Source: Owenia fusiformis (Eukaryota > Annelida > Polychaeta > Sabellida > Oweniidae). From it: a stretch of DNA of 60,000 bases. Of the stretch, positions 1 to 10,565 are shown piece by piece. The notes beneath the pieces were generated by a model that saw only the letters and a program-made list of their open reading frames with translations, was not told the origin of the DNA and did no database searches. Both the position numbers and the translations under genes were made by a program. The stretch covers positions 22,088,455 through 22,148,454 of the forward strand of contig CAIIXF020000002.1 of assembly GCA_903813345.2 (NCBI GenBank). Direction: 5' to 3'. Position 1 is the first letter of the stretch; every line of letters starts with the position of its first letter.

Positions 1-667
1 GGAATATTTGAGGAAACTATTGTCATTTTGATCCAGATATGGATGATTCAATTTGTTTTGTATAAGATGATGTACATAGCTTGAACTAATGTTTTGTTTA
101 ACCGCAGCACGTGTTTTGTTGGAGAGGAATACAGAAACTCTAATCTATGTAAGGAAATAGCGTAATCATCAATGCCTAATTTGTAGCTGTAAATAGTAAA
201 AAAAATGGAAGGAGATGTGTGATTTGTTATGGCTAGTTAGTCATCGCCCAGCAATGATTTTGTCTTAACGAGGACGTTAACTAAAGAAAGGAGGGGGTGA
301 AAGCATCGTATCTGAGAATTTTTGTAAAAATTTATTGAGATCTGCATTGTAGATAGATATTGATTGATATTTTTGGAGATGTTTGATGTATACGTATATA
401 GACCTAACAGAGAGTTATCTACTAAGTTACATTTTAAAGCCGAGACCTTAATTGCTGACCATGTGAAGTTTCTATGATGTGGATTTGAGTTTTATTTTGA
501 GGACGAGCGTGAAATTTCAACAAAGAGAACTGGTCAGTAAGATATAATGACGTGAAATTTTTGAAAATATGGAAATGAAATGTACCAGTCACATATTTAA
601 CAAAATAGATTAGAGGAATATATTAAATGTTAATGACGAGGACGTCATTTTATAAGAGGGGGAGCTA
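1..667. other. No gene seen; possible retroelement interior
   Basis: No convincing coding region. A purine tract (AAGAGGGGGAG, about 653-664) directly precedes the TGTAAC start of the LTR that follows, as a polypurine tract would precede a 3' LTR. A second purine-rich tract lies near 284-299. If this is the interior of an LTR retrotransposon, its pol reading frame is too decayed to recognise. Confidence 0.35.
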
Positions 668-1636
668 TGTAACGGTCTGCTTAACGAAATTATTAATACA
701 TAAAGCTTTCCCAGTTGCGGTAGTATGATATTTTAAAGTCTATTTCACTGAAACACAAAAATGGAGCAACACTTTACATATGAATCCTGTGTGGTAGACC
801 AATTGAAAATAAACCGGTTTTGTAACTTCGAAGAAGCAAACCACGACGGAAAACGCAATTCGAACGCGAGTTGGAAATAATTATCTATAATCTGATTGGT
901 TGATTTTGTATCAACTCACGATTGAATCGAATGTTAGATCGCCAGCGTTGTAGGGCGTCAGACGATATCGGGAGGCACGACAAGGTAGGGCTATGCACAT
1001 TTTCTAGGTGAACAACATTCCTGTTTCTGGACTGGGCGTTACTTCGGCTTACAGACTTCATCAACAGCAATATGCAGCAATGAGCAACCCAAGATAAGGA
1101 TTCGTAAGCTGTGAATCTACAGCAGTCCATTGGGGTGCCGTAACGGCTGGAATTCGCTGAAGGAATAGCGTCACCTCGGGAGTTGAGACCACACAGTTAG
1201 CCAAGCCCATCAAGAGCAGCCAGTCTCCGAAAGTCGAGAACCTACACTCTATGCAAGTCCCCTATCATCGTGATCAAGTCCACGACGACTTCAAGGGCCA
1301 GTCCCACAACCGGTTGCCTCTTATCGTCTCGCATAGCTTTTATTATCTTTTATAGACATTTTAAATAGACATTTCTGTAGTAGTATTTTGAAAGACATTT
1401 TATAAAGACCTTTACATATCTAGAGTAATAGATTAAATTAAAAGCATCATAAATACCATTGTTCTTTCTCTCAGTGCAATATTACTATTTTGATCATTAT
1501 GTTCTCTATGTTGATTTTAAATAAATAAACCTTGTACATATTGTTATATTTTATATTGCTTGTCGTGTTGCATGTTATATTTGATATATTAGGTTCTGTG
1601 TAAAGTCCCATTCCCTCCCCGTTTCGTCCGGTTACA
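668..1636 (+). mobile_element. LTR of an LTR retrotransposon (solo or 3' LTR)
   Basis: The segment opens with TGTAACGG and closes with CCGGTTACA, so it has the TG...CA ends and a short terminal inverted repeat (TGTAAC/GTTACA) of an LTR. It is preceded by a purine tract and contains an AATAAA near 1521. The length of 969 bp is within the range for Ty3/Gypsy LTRs. No second LTR copy is visible in the window, so it is either a solo LTR or the 3' LTR of an element that begins to the left. The superfamily is an inference. Confidence 0.5.
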
Positions 1637-2167
1637 ATAACATAATGGCGGGGGGGGGGTAAATGTTTCATAGTTGGTCACGAACGCCATAAGTGCAAAG
1701 TATTGTTCAGAATGGAACAGTGTCAAAATATATTTAAGTTTGGCTATTTCTTCAAGACTAACATATACTTTATTATTTCCAAAGAAACTCCCTGGATGAA
1801 CATTATTTCAGCCGATATTCCTCAACATGGTGCATCTTAAAAATCTATAAGTGGGACTCCTTTTATAGAAGCTTTGAACTGAATTTACACTTCTTAATGC
1901 TGAAATTGATAGTTTATCCATACATTTTAAGAAAATAGGTATGGCAAAGACGATGTTAAGCCAAATGTTGCCTTGGTAGCTATGAAAAAGTAAAAGAATT
2001 TGATTTTTCTCTCTACAGGCCTTGTTGCCCCTTTAATAATATTTCTATGCGTATTTTATGGAATTATGTTGACGTTTACTTAAGTTAAGTGCAAATATAT
2101 TTGATAAATCAGTATCTGAAAGTTTGATTTGAGTACTTTTACATGAAGTCTTTGGTGGTTACCCTGT
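1637..2167. other. No gene seen
   Basis: AT-rich sequence without a supported ORF. A run of G lies near 1658-1667, directly after the LTR. Confidence 0.5.
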
Positions 2168-2375
2168 GAACTGTCCCGCAATTAACGTGTTTCTCCCTCG
2201 AATTGTCCCGCAAAATCCCGCGAATTCGATAAAAATTTGACCTATTAGCGCAATCACGCAAATCCCTCGAATGTCCCGTAAAAATCCCGCGAATTTAGGT
2301 AGATGTCCCGCAAAATCCCGCTAGTTTTTGGCTCTGGGTCTAAAAAATCTGTCCCGCGAGAAAATCCCAGGGGGT
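2168..2375. repeat. TCCCGC-rich degenerate short repeat
   Basis: The words TGTCCCGCAAAATCCCGC and TCCCGCGAATT recur several times with spacers of 10-40 bp. The block overlaps the 3' end of the small virus-like ORF on the minus strand and probably marks where the element was broken. Similar wording (GCGGGACAGTTG) occurs at the right ends of the repeats at 12.7 and 13.35 kb. Confidence 0.5.
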
Positions 2376-2632
2376 TGACAGTACTGCTTTGATGGCAGAT
2401 CCCGTTCAGCCATTTCTTTCTGCTGCTTGTCAATTTCTGCCTTTGCCCTCTGATAAACAGCTTCAGTGGGACTGACGTGTTGAACAATTGGTTCGCGGAC
2501 TGATGACACTGGTATCCACTTGAGTTTTCCTCGCCTACCATATCCAGCGTGTTCTATGACTCTACCTTCTACCTGGGCTCGTATAAACTTCTTCCACACT
2601 TCTGGGTCATCCACATAAGGCACTATCTTAGG
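2321..2632 (-). CDS. Small uncharacterised ORF of a virus-like element
   Basis: About 104 residues from the Met at 2632 (MPKIVPYVDDPEVW...), rich in charged residues with a helical, Lys/Glu-rich stretch (KAEIDKQQKEMAERD) toward the end. The frame also holds an upstream Met at 2674, but a TATA-like box at 2688-2695 lies only about 15 nt from it. A transcript starting 25-30 nt downstream of that box would use the Met at 2632, which also has a better context (acaATGC). It runs in the same direction as the ATPase ORF 100 bp upstream, as in compact viral gene arrays. The last 20 or so residues run into the TCCCGC repeat, so the native C terminus may be lost. I do not recognise the family; a structural role would be a guess. 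Confidence 0.5.
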   Translation of the reverse strand, partial: PKIVPYVDDPEVWKKFIRAQVEGRVIEHAGYGRRGKLKWIPVSSVREPIVQHVSPTEAVYQRAKAEIDKQQKEMAERDLPSKQYCQPPGIFSRDRFFRPRAKN

Positions 2633-2687
2633 CATTGTTGCTTCCTCAGTTTCTCTCAAATATATGATGCTCATGTCTAAGGTTTCT

Positions 2688-2695
2688 CTTTATAT
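2688..2695 (-). promoter_or_regulatory. TATA-like box of the small virus-like ORF
   Basis: The minus strand reads TATAAAGA here, 56-63 nt upstream of the ATG at 2632 and within the 100-bp gap after the ATPase stop. With standard 25-30 nt spacing, transcription would start near 2660-2665, just inside the longer frame, which argues for the shorter start. Confidence 0.4.
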
Positions 2696-2734
2696 TCTCA
2701 TCGTAGTGACTAAAAGGGACTACGGAACGTTCAT

Positions 2735-4171
2735 TCACAAAATCTCACTACGTTCTTCTTCCATCTCACCAGATGTATCTGTATCTTCTGAATCATGTCC
2801 GTCAATAGACGCTTCATCGTTAAACATTTCATCAGCGATATAAGAATATTTGGCCAAAGTTTTTCTGATAGCTCTCGACAGAGACATGTCTTGATCAACT
2901 AAGAATTCAATTTCTTCTACTATTTCTCGATGTACATCGGCATCTTTGACTTCAATAAATAACCTCAGAATTTCACCATAGTCATTTAAAAACTCAGATT
3001 TTGCTTTGGGATAAAGTTTTGCTTTGAGCTTTTGAGTAATTTCCTTCTCTGGTAATCCCCTGGTAGTGTATTTTTCATACAAAGTGTCAGCTTCTTTTTT
3101 CAATACATCCAACACGTTCTGCTTCAGAGTAGAAAATGTATAATTTTCCTTCAAATCTTCAGCATGGGGTTCATTTTTACCAGAGTCTTCATATTGGCAA
3201 TATTTTTGATGTATGTCTGCATGTTTTGTGGTAATCAACACTGTTCCACAGTCTTTACAATGGGGGAGATGTAAAACGGAGGGGTTTCTTAGAGTAACAT
3301 CATCCATTGGACCTGGATACGTAGCATCCATCTGAGTTGGTTGAACAATGGTATTTGGTCGGAATTCCGACATATCTTGCCTCTGTTGAGCAGTGGAGCT
3401 CCCTGCCGTGTTATAAAAATGTTGAAATGATGTATATGGAACACTTTCTGCAACTTGCTGCAATGCATTAGGCTTAAGCCTCGAACCATCTTCAGTTTCT
3501 TGCTTCAGATCCACCACTAAGTAACAAAATGGATTTTCCGTAGCTTGTCTGTAAATGTCAAGTAAAATATGTGTCTTTCCAGGATACATTTGAGATGCCA
3601 AAACACTTATCTGTCTTTGATCCCTCGGGTTCTTGAACAGAACCAAGTAATGGCTGTTTAAGCTCATTGTTCTGCTTTCTCCATTGGGTGGGAAAATATT
3701 TTGTTGTAGCGTGATAATGGATATATTTTTGTGATGAGAACCCGCTGTGTATAGCAATGTAACTGCCTTGTTAAGGTCCGCCATGAGATCATCTATCACA
3801 ACCAAATTGGTCACATTTCCATCGAAGTAATCGGGCTTCATCAAGTCATCGCAAAGTCCCATAACAAACTCGATATGAGGCTGTTTTCTCTTTATTTCTG
3901 CATACAAAGGCTGCCATTGTTTGAAGAACCATACTATTCTTTGTGGTGGTGGATTGATTAATTGTTCGGCTCTATCAATAAGGTCGACAACATAGGTTGT
4001 CTTTCCACATCCAGTAGGACCTGCAACAATTTTAGTAAATGGATGCCTGAACTGTATAGGTGAGTCGAGATCGAAGTTAGTCTCATCTTTTTTGTGAATG
4101 TTTCTCATATGTCTCAGAAGAATATCCTTCCTGGCAAATGTGCCAGAACACACGGAGCAAATATAATCCAT
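2735..4171 (-). CDS. A32/FtsK-HerA-like packaging ATPase of a Polinton/adintovirus-type element
   Basis: A 478-residue intact ORF. Residues 4-26 form a C2H2 finger (CSVC, then HMRNIH). A P-loop ATPase core follows: Walker A GPTGCGKT near residue 51, Walker B LVVIDDLM near 123-130, a polar glutamine motif (LQQN) near 155-158, and a block FKNPRD near 179-184. A further Cys/His cluster (HCKDCG ... HQKYC) lies near residues 305-325, and the C terminus is acidic (DTDTSGEMEEE). This architecture matches genome-packaging ATPases of Polinton/adintovirus-like elements, which often carry an N-terminal finger in invertebrate copies; packaging DNA into a capsid is the family role. A TATA box sits 53-60 nt before the ATG. 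No polymerase, integrase or capsid gene is visible nearby, so this is a fragment of such an element. An intact frame of this length suggests recent insertion or continuing constraint. Confidence 0.8.
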   Translation of the reverse strand: MDYICSVCSGTFARKDILLRHMRNIHKKDETNFDLDSPIQFRHPFTKIVAGPTGCGKTTYVVDLIDRAEQLINPPPQRIVWFFKQWQPLYAEIKRKQPHIEFVMGLCDDLMKPDYFDGNVTNLVVIDDLMADLNKAVTLLYTAGSHHKNISIITLQQNIFPPNGESRTMSLNSHYLVLFKNPRDQRQISVLASQMYPGKTHILLDIYRQATENPFCYLVVDLKQETEDGSRLKPNALQQVAESVPYTSFQHFYNTAGSSTAQQRQDMSEFRPNTIVQPTQMDATYPGPMDDVTLRNPSVLHLPHCKDCGTVLITTKHADIHQKYCQYEDSGKNEPHAEDLKENYTFSTLKQNVLDVLKKEADTLYEKYTTRGLPEKEITQKLKAKLYPKAKSEFLNDYGEILRLFIEVKDADVHREIVEEIEFLVDQDMSLSRAIRKTLAKYSYIADEMFNDEASIDGHDSEDTDTSGEMEEERSEIL

Positions 4172-4223
4172 GTTGCCACGTAGATGAGGTTGCGCTGAAT
4201 GAATGAATCAAGCCTGCTTTTCA

Positions 4224-4231
4224 CTTATATA
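4224..4231 (-). promoter_or_regulatory. TATA box of the packaging ATPase ORF
   Basis: The minus strand reads TATATAAG 53-60 nt upstream of the ATG at 4171. A start site 25-30 nt downstream leaves a leader of about 25-30 nt, typical of compact viral genes rather than of host genes in this window. Confidence 0.5.
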
Positions 4232-4278
4232 GTTTTAATACATCCCTCTGTTGAATAAAATATGATAAAGGCACAAAA

Positions 4279-4342
4279 GGTGGCGGCGGCGGCGGTGGCG
4301 GTGGCGGCGGTGGCGGCGGCGGCGGTGGCGGCGGCGGTGGGG
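4279..4342. repeat. (GGC/GGT)n microsatellite
   Basis: About 21 uninterrupted GGN triplets. It yields a proline-run ORF on the minus strand that is an artefact. Confidence 0.95.
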
Positions 4343-4559
4343 TCAAAGAGTGCAAAAATCTGATCTGATTGATTGAAATGGTTCTGCAGCTCATTTGCAT
4401 ATACACTTTGATTGGTCGAAAATGTTCTGCTGTAAAACTGTTAACGTTAGCATTTTTTATTTATTTTGTAGGGGTTTATATTTTTATCAGTGGCATGTTA
4501 AATTAACAGATGCCTATTAAAGGGTGTTATTTTGTATAGTGGGTGGGTGTCTATTTTGT

Positions 4560-4960
4560 GAAAATGCCTTAAACTCCAAAAATTAGCAGAAATCGATCAA
4601 CAGTTACTGAAATCGCCCAAACGTGACACTTAAAAAAATACTTTAAAATGACCCAGGAGTAAGAATCAAGTGATCATTTGGTAAAAGAATGCCTCAAACT
4701 CCAGGAATCACCAAAAATCACTCAAGCGTAAAAATTGTAAAAATGCTCTTAAATGTATCGGGAGTAAGAATACAGTGTCCATTTGGTGATTAAATACCTC
4801 AAACTCAAGAAATAAGCAAAAATTACTCAAGCGTGAAGATTGGAAAAATATTCTAAAATGACTCGGAAATAAGAAACAAGTGACTGTTTGGTGAAAAAAT
4901 AAGCAGAAATTGATCAACAATGACAATTTAAAAAATATTCTTAAATAACTCAGGAGACTT
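4560..4960. repeat. Degenerate minisatellite, unit about 110-120 bp
   Basis: Roughly three and a half diverged units, each holding the words CCTCAAACTCCA, AAAAATCACTCAAGCGT, TAAAATGAC.CAGGAGTAAGAA and AAGTGA..TTTGGT. No coding potential. Confidence 0.7.
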
Positions 4961-5147
4961 TTTGGTTATAAAACTTCAATACCGGTCTGAACTGGCATTT
5001 ATAATTTTGATACTTTGATACGGGTCTGAACTGGTTTAGTGGTGGAACATATCTCTAATTGGTCAAATTTCTACCATACTGTACTCTGATTGGTTAACAT
5101 AATTCTGCAAGTTAAAACGTGTTTGGTTGAAATGGTTCTGCAGTTAT

Positions 5148-6140
5148 CTTTTTTACTGTTTTATCAGTTTGTTATCCACCTTTGACCTTTAACAATGAAA
5201 CATCCATGAACTAGACAAGATAGCTCATCACATAGTCACCAGGTTACCTTTGCAGTGTGTTTGATTATCTTATCAATTGAGCTCTCTCTTATAAGTTATC
5301 AGTAACCTTTGACCAGTTATATCAGTAACCATGTGACCCATGACATCATTTCTGTGCATTGGGCATAGAACTCAAACCTATGTTCTTTTATCAATTATCA
5401 GTAACCTATGTCCAGTTATATCAGAAACCATGGTAGTTATCTTTTTCACTGTCTTATCAGTTTATTATCTCTCTCTTATCAATTACAGTAACCTTTGACC
5501 AGTTATATCAGTAACCATGTGACCTATGACGTCACTTCCACTTCCGGTACATCGTCTTATCTTTTTTTACTGTTTTATCAGTTTGTTATCCACCTTTGAC
5601 CTATAACAATGAAACATCCATGAAGTAGACAAGATAGCTTATCACATAGTCACCAGGTTACCTTAACAGTGTTTGTTTGATTATCTTATCAATTGAGCTC
5701 TCTCTTATCAGTTATCAGTAACCTTTGACCAGTTATATCAGTAACCATGTGACGTATGACATCATTTCTGTGCATTCAACTCAAACCTATGTTCTTTTAT
5801 CAATATAACCTTTGTCCAGTTATATCAGAAACCATGGTAGTTATCTTTTCACTGTCTTATCAGTTTATTATCTCTCTCTCTTATCAATTATCAGTAACCT
5901 TTGGCCATCTTTTTCACTGTCTTATCAGTTTATTACCTCTCTCTTATCAGTTATCAGTAACCTTTGACCATCTTTTTCAGTGTGTTATCAGTTTATTATC
6001 TCTCTCTTATCAGTAACCTTGACCAGTTATATCAGTAACCATGTGACCTATGTCGTCACTTCCACTTCCGGTGCATCACCTTACCACGTGATCCATGATG
6101 TCACTTCCAGTGCACCTGACCTATTACGTCACTTCCGGTG
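5148..6140. repeat. 414-bp tandem duplication packed with TTATC words
   Basis: Unit 1 starts near 5148 and unit 2 near 5560; the phrase TTATCAGTTTGTTATCCACC recurs at 5161 and 5575, and the long flanking blocks match closely. The right end decays into shorter repeats of CTTATCAGTTTATTATCTCT. TTATC, the complement of the GATA core, occurs about every 30-40 bp. CRE-like TGACGTCA and ETS-like CTTCCGG words recur at the unit ends. A satellite is the simplest explanation; regulatory use is speculation. Confidence 0.8.
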
Positions 6141-7040
6141 CACCATGGTGCACAAATACCGGTGCCGGTTGTAGGTCGAAATGGACGCCATATACTACTC
6201 ACAAGGCAAACAAGTATTACGTACCTAGCAAAGTATTTCTATGGAAGTCAATGGGAAAGTTAGCAGGTTAGCAAGATAAAATCCTGATTACCCCAATATA
6301 GCCCCCTTACCTAGATTTTGATATTAGATTTCTTAAATAACCATGACAATATCATGATGTCATGTTTCATTTAGATCAATTTCTACTCGCACACAGATGT
6401 GTGATCAGCTGTGTGTGATGTCATTGATACAAAGTAGCCATGGGGATAAAGGTATGTTAAAATCATTATCACTATGACTTGAAATATGCCTTCATTCTTG
6501 CCCAATATAGAACCCCCCAAGGTAGGCATATATTGGGAGAACTCAGGCATATTTCACAAAATAGTGAGACATGACATGGTGTAACTTCTAAATCATAAAC
6601 CTGCCGCAAAAATGGAATCTCAAACTGAAGCATGGATCTTTATTAAACATAACTTGTCAAAATAGGTACAAACTACACAGATATAATTTCAAGTATTTTG
6701 TTCTTCCAACTTTTATTCATTGACTTTAGTTTTAAGTACATGTACAATCCACAAATAAATATGACATTGGTTGGCATTAAAAAGTATAAAGTAAACTATT
6801 CATAATTCAGATCTTAATTCTTATGCATTGTGTACACTCAGATTTAAGATTATATAAACTGAAATTCTACATATTGTGCACCATTTAAGTTATTTTTGAT
6901 TATGTTGAATGAAATTTCTTTTGCATGAATTTGGATGTTTTGTTCATTTTAAAGTAAAATTCTCCTTAAGTACACAAGATAAGTGGAACACCTCTGTACA
7001 TGGAACAAGTCACAAGTGGCCCATTTGAATGCATTTTAAT
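6141..7040. other. No gene seen
   Basis: AT-rich sequence with no supported ORF. A fragment of the dispersed GTGGAACACCT repeat family lies near 6980-7010. Confidence 0.6.
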
Positions 7041-7257
7041 CAGGCCCGTACCCAGGATTTGCCAAGGGGGGGTTCATTTTTCAAAAATTTCCAGGGGGGG
7101 GTTCACATTTGACAATTTTGGCCCAAATATGGCTAAAATCACTTGAGAAGTGCTCAAAATGGTGAAAAACTGCATGATTTTGAAAGAATTTTTGGCCAAG
7201 GGGGGGGGGGGGTTCGCCCGAACCCTGCGAACCCCCCCCCCCCTGGCTACGGGCCTG
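7041..7257. mobile_element. 217-bp MITE with TTAAT target duplication
   Basis: The left end CAGGCCCGTACCCAGG and the right end CCTGGCTACGGGCCTG are inverted copies with one mismatch. TTAAT occurs directly on both sides (7036-7040 and 7258-7262). The interior is G-run rich on one half and C-run rich on the other. It is too short to code for a transposase. Confidence 0.8.
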
Positions 7258-7262
7258 TTAAT

Positions 7263-8390
7263 GGTCCTCTGTAAGTGGAACACCTCGAAGTGGAACACTG
7301 TTTTGTGGACCCAAGGGTGTTCCACTTAGACAGGTTCTACTGTACTTATAATACGTATAATTATAGTCAAATTCTAACAACAATATAGCAAACCATGTGC
7401 AACAATATGCAGATGCAGTATTAGCAATACCATACTATGCATATTGTTGCATGTGTTGTTTACAAATAAATTACATGAACTGCATAATAGATTCATAACT
7501 TTGTGTTCAATGAATGTTTTTTATTCACTTCTGTGAACTTTTAAAATGTGATAAATTCACTACTCACAAGTAAATTCTTAACTGCTTAAGTTTCAGAGAA
7601 TAAGGTTTGGATAAGTCTATTGTTGGTGCATGATTTTTTCATTTTAGTACATCTTAGGATAGAGTTTTAGTTAGAACCTTGTTTAAGGTCAGCATAATAT
7701 TTAATCATTGAACTCTTGTTACCCAGAAGGATAGTTAAGTATTACTTCAACTAAAAAATAACATATACCCTTTTCATTCGCTAATTGCTAGACTGCGCGC
7801 AGGGTAAATAACATTCTCTGACACATATAAAAGTGGTTACAATAGTACAAGAAGGACACCATATCTAAATATTATTTTACATTTCAACTCTAAATCAATG
7901 TCATTGATAATTTGATAATTTTCTGCAGTAAAAACAATGATAACATTCTGAGTTTTACAAGTTCGATAAGCAATGAACAAAAAAATTCAAGAAAAATTCA
8001 AGGGCATCAATATACACACAAAATGGCAATATCAAGCCAAGGGTATTTTATTTGCTACCTAGATAAACATGGGCATTTTCTATACAGTATCCCTATTGGA
8101 TAATTAACAAAAGATAAATCAAGGAAAATAATCAAAAGGTCAATTGAGGTCAAAGATTTTAGAATGTCAAACCAGGACAATACAAGTCTTCAAACTGAAT
8201 TCAATAATGTCAAGCTTTTATCCACAACAAGATTTATTTTTCCATTGGTGTCATTAAGTTCCTCATCATTTTTCAGTTAATCACATGTTGCACCTTTGTT
8301 ATCATAAATGTCCACTGGCTCAATAGGGGTGGAACTTTCAATTTTCAACATTTGACATTGTGTGTGTGTGAGACATCTTTTATTATTGTA
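7263..8390. other. No gene seen; downstream flank of the zinc-finger gene
   Basis: A fragment of the GTGGAACACCT/ACAGGTTCTACTGTA dispersed repeat at 7268-7345, then AT-rich DNA. Part of 8100-8390 is probably the 3' UTR of the minus-strand zinc-finger gene. Confidence 0.5.
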
Positions 8391-8870
8391 TTATCCAAAG
8401 CGTCTTTTATATAAGGTTTTTTCATTGTCTTTAACAGTTTTGTCAAAGTTATTTTTCATTTGAGAGTTTTCACCAGCATGTTTGAATGACATGTGCATAT
8501 TCAAATTGTTCAAACTGAGAAACTCTCTCGTGCATATCTCACATTTATAAGATGAAATATGCGTTTTTTCATGTGTTCTCAAAATGCTCTGTCTATTAAA
8601 GCTTTTATCACAGACTTCACATTTGTATGGCTTTTCTCCAGTATGGAGCATTATATGCTGTTTTAATATGTGATTTGTTGCAAAGCGTTTATCACAAAAT
8701 TCACATTCGAAAGTTTTCTCTCCAGTATGTGACCTTAAATGAACATCCATAACACTAGGCTGTTGAAAAGATTTCTCACAGAATTCACATTTATAAGGTT
8801 TCATTCCAGTATGTACACTCTCATGTTGGATCTTGGAGCTTTTCTTGTTAAAGTAAATATCACAAAATTC
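8391..8870 (-). other. Five more C2H2 fingers in frame behind a TGA
   Basis: This stretch continues the zinc-finger frame directly after its TGA at 8871-8873 without any frameshift. It encodes a finger whose first Cys codon is the TGA itself ([TGA]-EFC, then 12 residues, H, 3 residues, H), followed by four complete fingers with TGEK-type linkers and a short polar tail ending at 8391. All Cys, His, Phe and Leu positions are intact except the TGA. It can be read as a truncated tail preserved since a recent nonsense change, a stop-codon read-through extension, or a recoded TGA. A Met at 8804 could start a separate ORF but lacks an evident promoter. Confidence 0.6.
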
Positions 8871-10565
8871 TCATTTAAATGGTGTGACTGTGTGTTTCCT
8901 TAGAACATGTTGTCTCAAACTTGCAGCTCTGGTAAATTCTTGGCCGCATAAATCACATTTGCATCTTTTTTCTCCAGTGTGAGTTCGCCTATGTTGTTTC
9001 AAAGTATTATATCGTGTGAAGTATTTGTCACATGTATCACATTTATAAGGCTTTTCTCCAGTATGGATACGTTGATGTATATTCCTTGAGCTTGAATTGG
9101 AGAAACAACTTTCACAATACTGACATTTAAATGGTTTTTCACCTGTATGAACTCTTAAATGTAACTTTAACTTATATGATGCGATGAAATCTTTATCACA
9201 GTACTGGCATTTGTAACGTTTATCACCAAAATGTAATCGTTCGTGGGTTCTTAAACCACTTAAGCGAGCAAAGTGTTTATCACAGAAATTGCATTTATGA
9301 GGTTTCTCTCCAGTATGGACTCTTTGATGTTCTTTCATATTGTTAAGGTGAGCAAAGGTTCTGTCACAGTAATTACAATGATGCGGCTTTTCTCCAGTGT
9401 GGATCCTTTCATGTGATTTTCTTGCACCACTCTCTGTAAAACATTTTTCGCAGTATTCACACTTGAAAGGTCTTTTGCCAGTATGTAATTTTTTATGCAC
9501 TCTTAGACCACTAGCTGCAACAAAAAATTTGTCACACACATCACACTGATATGGCTTTTCTCCAGTATGTGTTCTTAGGTGTTTCTTCAAATTTTCAGAT
9601 CTGGCAAAATATTTATCACATGCTTCACACTTGAATTCTTTTTTTCTATCAGGTTGGTGTGTAAGTTCATGTTGTCTTTTTGCGAAATTCACAGAGAAAC
9701 ACTTATCACAAAATGAACATTTGTATGGTTTCTCTCCAGTGTGTACTCTTAGGTGTTTTGTCAGATCACAGGCTTGGACAAAACTTTTATCACAATGTTC
9801 ACATTTATGTGGTTTTATACCAGTATGTCTTTTTTCATGCTCTCTCACATTACTACTTCGAGCAAATGTTTTTTCACAATACTGACACTGGTAACTTTTC
9901 TCACCAGTATGGGTTCTCTCATGAGATACCATGCTTCCCTGCTGAGCAAACACTTTATCACAAAATTTACACTTAAACGGTTTTTCTCCAGTGTGGATTC
10001 TTGTATGAATTTTCAAAGCACACATTGTTCTAAAGTACATATTACACTGTTCACATTGGAATGGCCTCTCTCCTGTATGCGTCCTTTCATGCTGAACCAC
10101 ACTACTCCTTTTTGGGAATGTTTTCTCACAATATGAACATTTATGCTTTTTCAGAACGGTCCTATTCTTAGCATAGTCAAGGTCAAGGTCATTTATACCA
10201 GTATCGCTGTGTTCAAAATCATTAGTTTCATCATCATCATTATCACCATCATTTGACTCTGATAATTCTTCATCACCATTGACATGTCCATATTCATTTT
10301 CATCAATATATTCCGGTTTTATATCAATATCCTCGTATTCAATATCATCGCCATTTTCCTGTTTGATTTCAACATCATCAATTTCAAATCCAGGATCTGC
10401 TAACATATCATCATCAACCTCTGTGTCTTCCTTAAAATGAACTTCAATGGTGGCCTCATTGCTATAAACAGCATCGATGGGTTCTTCTTTGAACATCATG
10501 CACTCATCATCAAACATTTCCACAGTTTCAGATGGTACAGAGGGAACATTTTCACATGTTGCCAT
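8871..10565 (-). CDS. C2H2 poly-zinc-finger transcription factor, 15 fingers
   Basis: 564 residues in a single coding exon. Residues 1-140 are acidic and unstructured (Asp/Glu runs) with SUMO-acceptor-like cores (FKEEP, IKQE, IKPE). Residues from about 141 to the end hold 15 consecutive C2H2 fingers (C-x2-C-x12-H-x3-H, the last with x4) joined mostly by TGEKP-type linkers, the Krueppel-like layout of sequence-specific DNA-binding proteins in the nucleus. An acceptor-like CATTACAG lies 22-24 nt before the ATG, so a non-coding 5' exon is likely. The frame ends in TGA at exactly the position of the first Cys of a sixteenth finger, with five further fingers in frame beyond it. No KRAB, BTB or SCAN domain is seen. 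Confidence 0.9.
   Translation of the reverse strand: MATCENVPSVPSETVEMFDDECMMFKEEPIDAVYSNEATIEVHFKEDTEVDDDMLADPGFEIDDVEIKQENGDDIEYEDIDIKPEYIDENEYGHVNGDEELSESNDGDNDDDETNDFEHSDTGINDLDLDYAKNRTVLKKHKCSYCEKTFPKRSSVVQHERTHTGERPFQCEQCNMYFRTMCALKIHTRIHTGEKPFKCKFCDKVFAQQGSMVSHERTHTGEKSYQCQYCEKTFARSSNVREHEKRHTGIKPHKCEHCDKSFVQACDLTKHLRVHTGEKPYKCSFCDKCFSVNFAKRQHELTHQPDRKKEFKCEACDKYFARSENLKKHLRTHTGEKPYQCDVCDKFFVAASGLRVHKKLHTGKRPFKCEYCEKCFTESGARKSHERIHTGEKPHHCNYCDRTFAHLNNMKEHQRVHTGEKPHKCNFCDKHFARLSGLRTHERLHFGDKRYKCQYCDKDFIASYKLKLHLRVHTGEKPFKCQYCESCFSNSSSRNIHQRIHTGEKPYKCDTCDKYFTRYNTLKQHRRTHTGEKRCKCDLCGQEFTRAASLRQHVLRKHTVTPFK

Noticed and set aside
885-1130. 81-codon minus-strand ORF
   Set aside because: It lies wholly inside the LTR and has no recognisable domain.
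4221-4406. Minus-strand ORF with a long proline run
   Set aside because: It is a translation of the GGC/GGT microsatellite.
7074-7325. 83-codon minus-strand ORF
   Set aside because: It spans a MITE with homopolymer runs and a dispersed repeat.
9631-10136. Three overlapping plus-strand ORFs of 84-127 codons
   Set aside because: They are antisense shadows of the C2H2 finger gene; the finger frame on the other strand has perfect ligand spacing.
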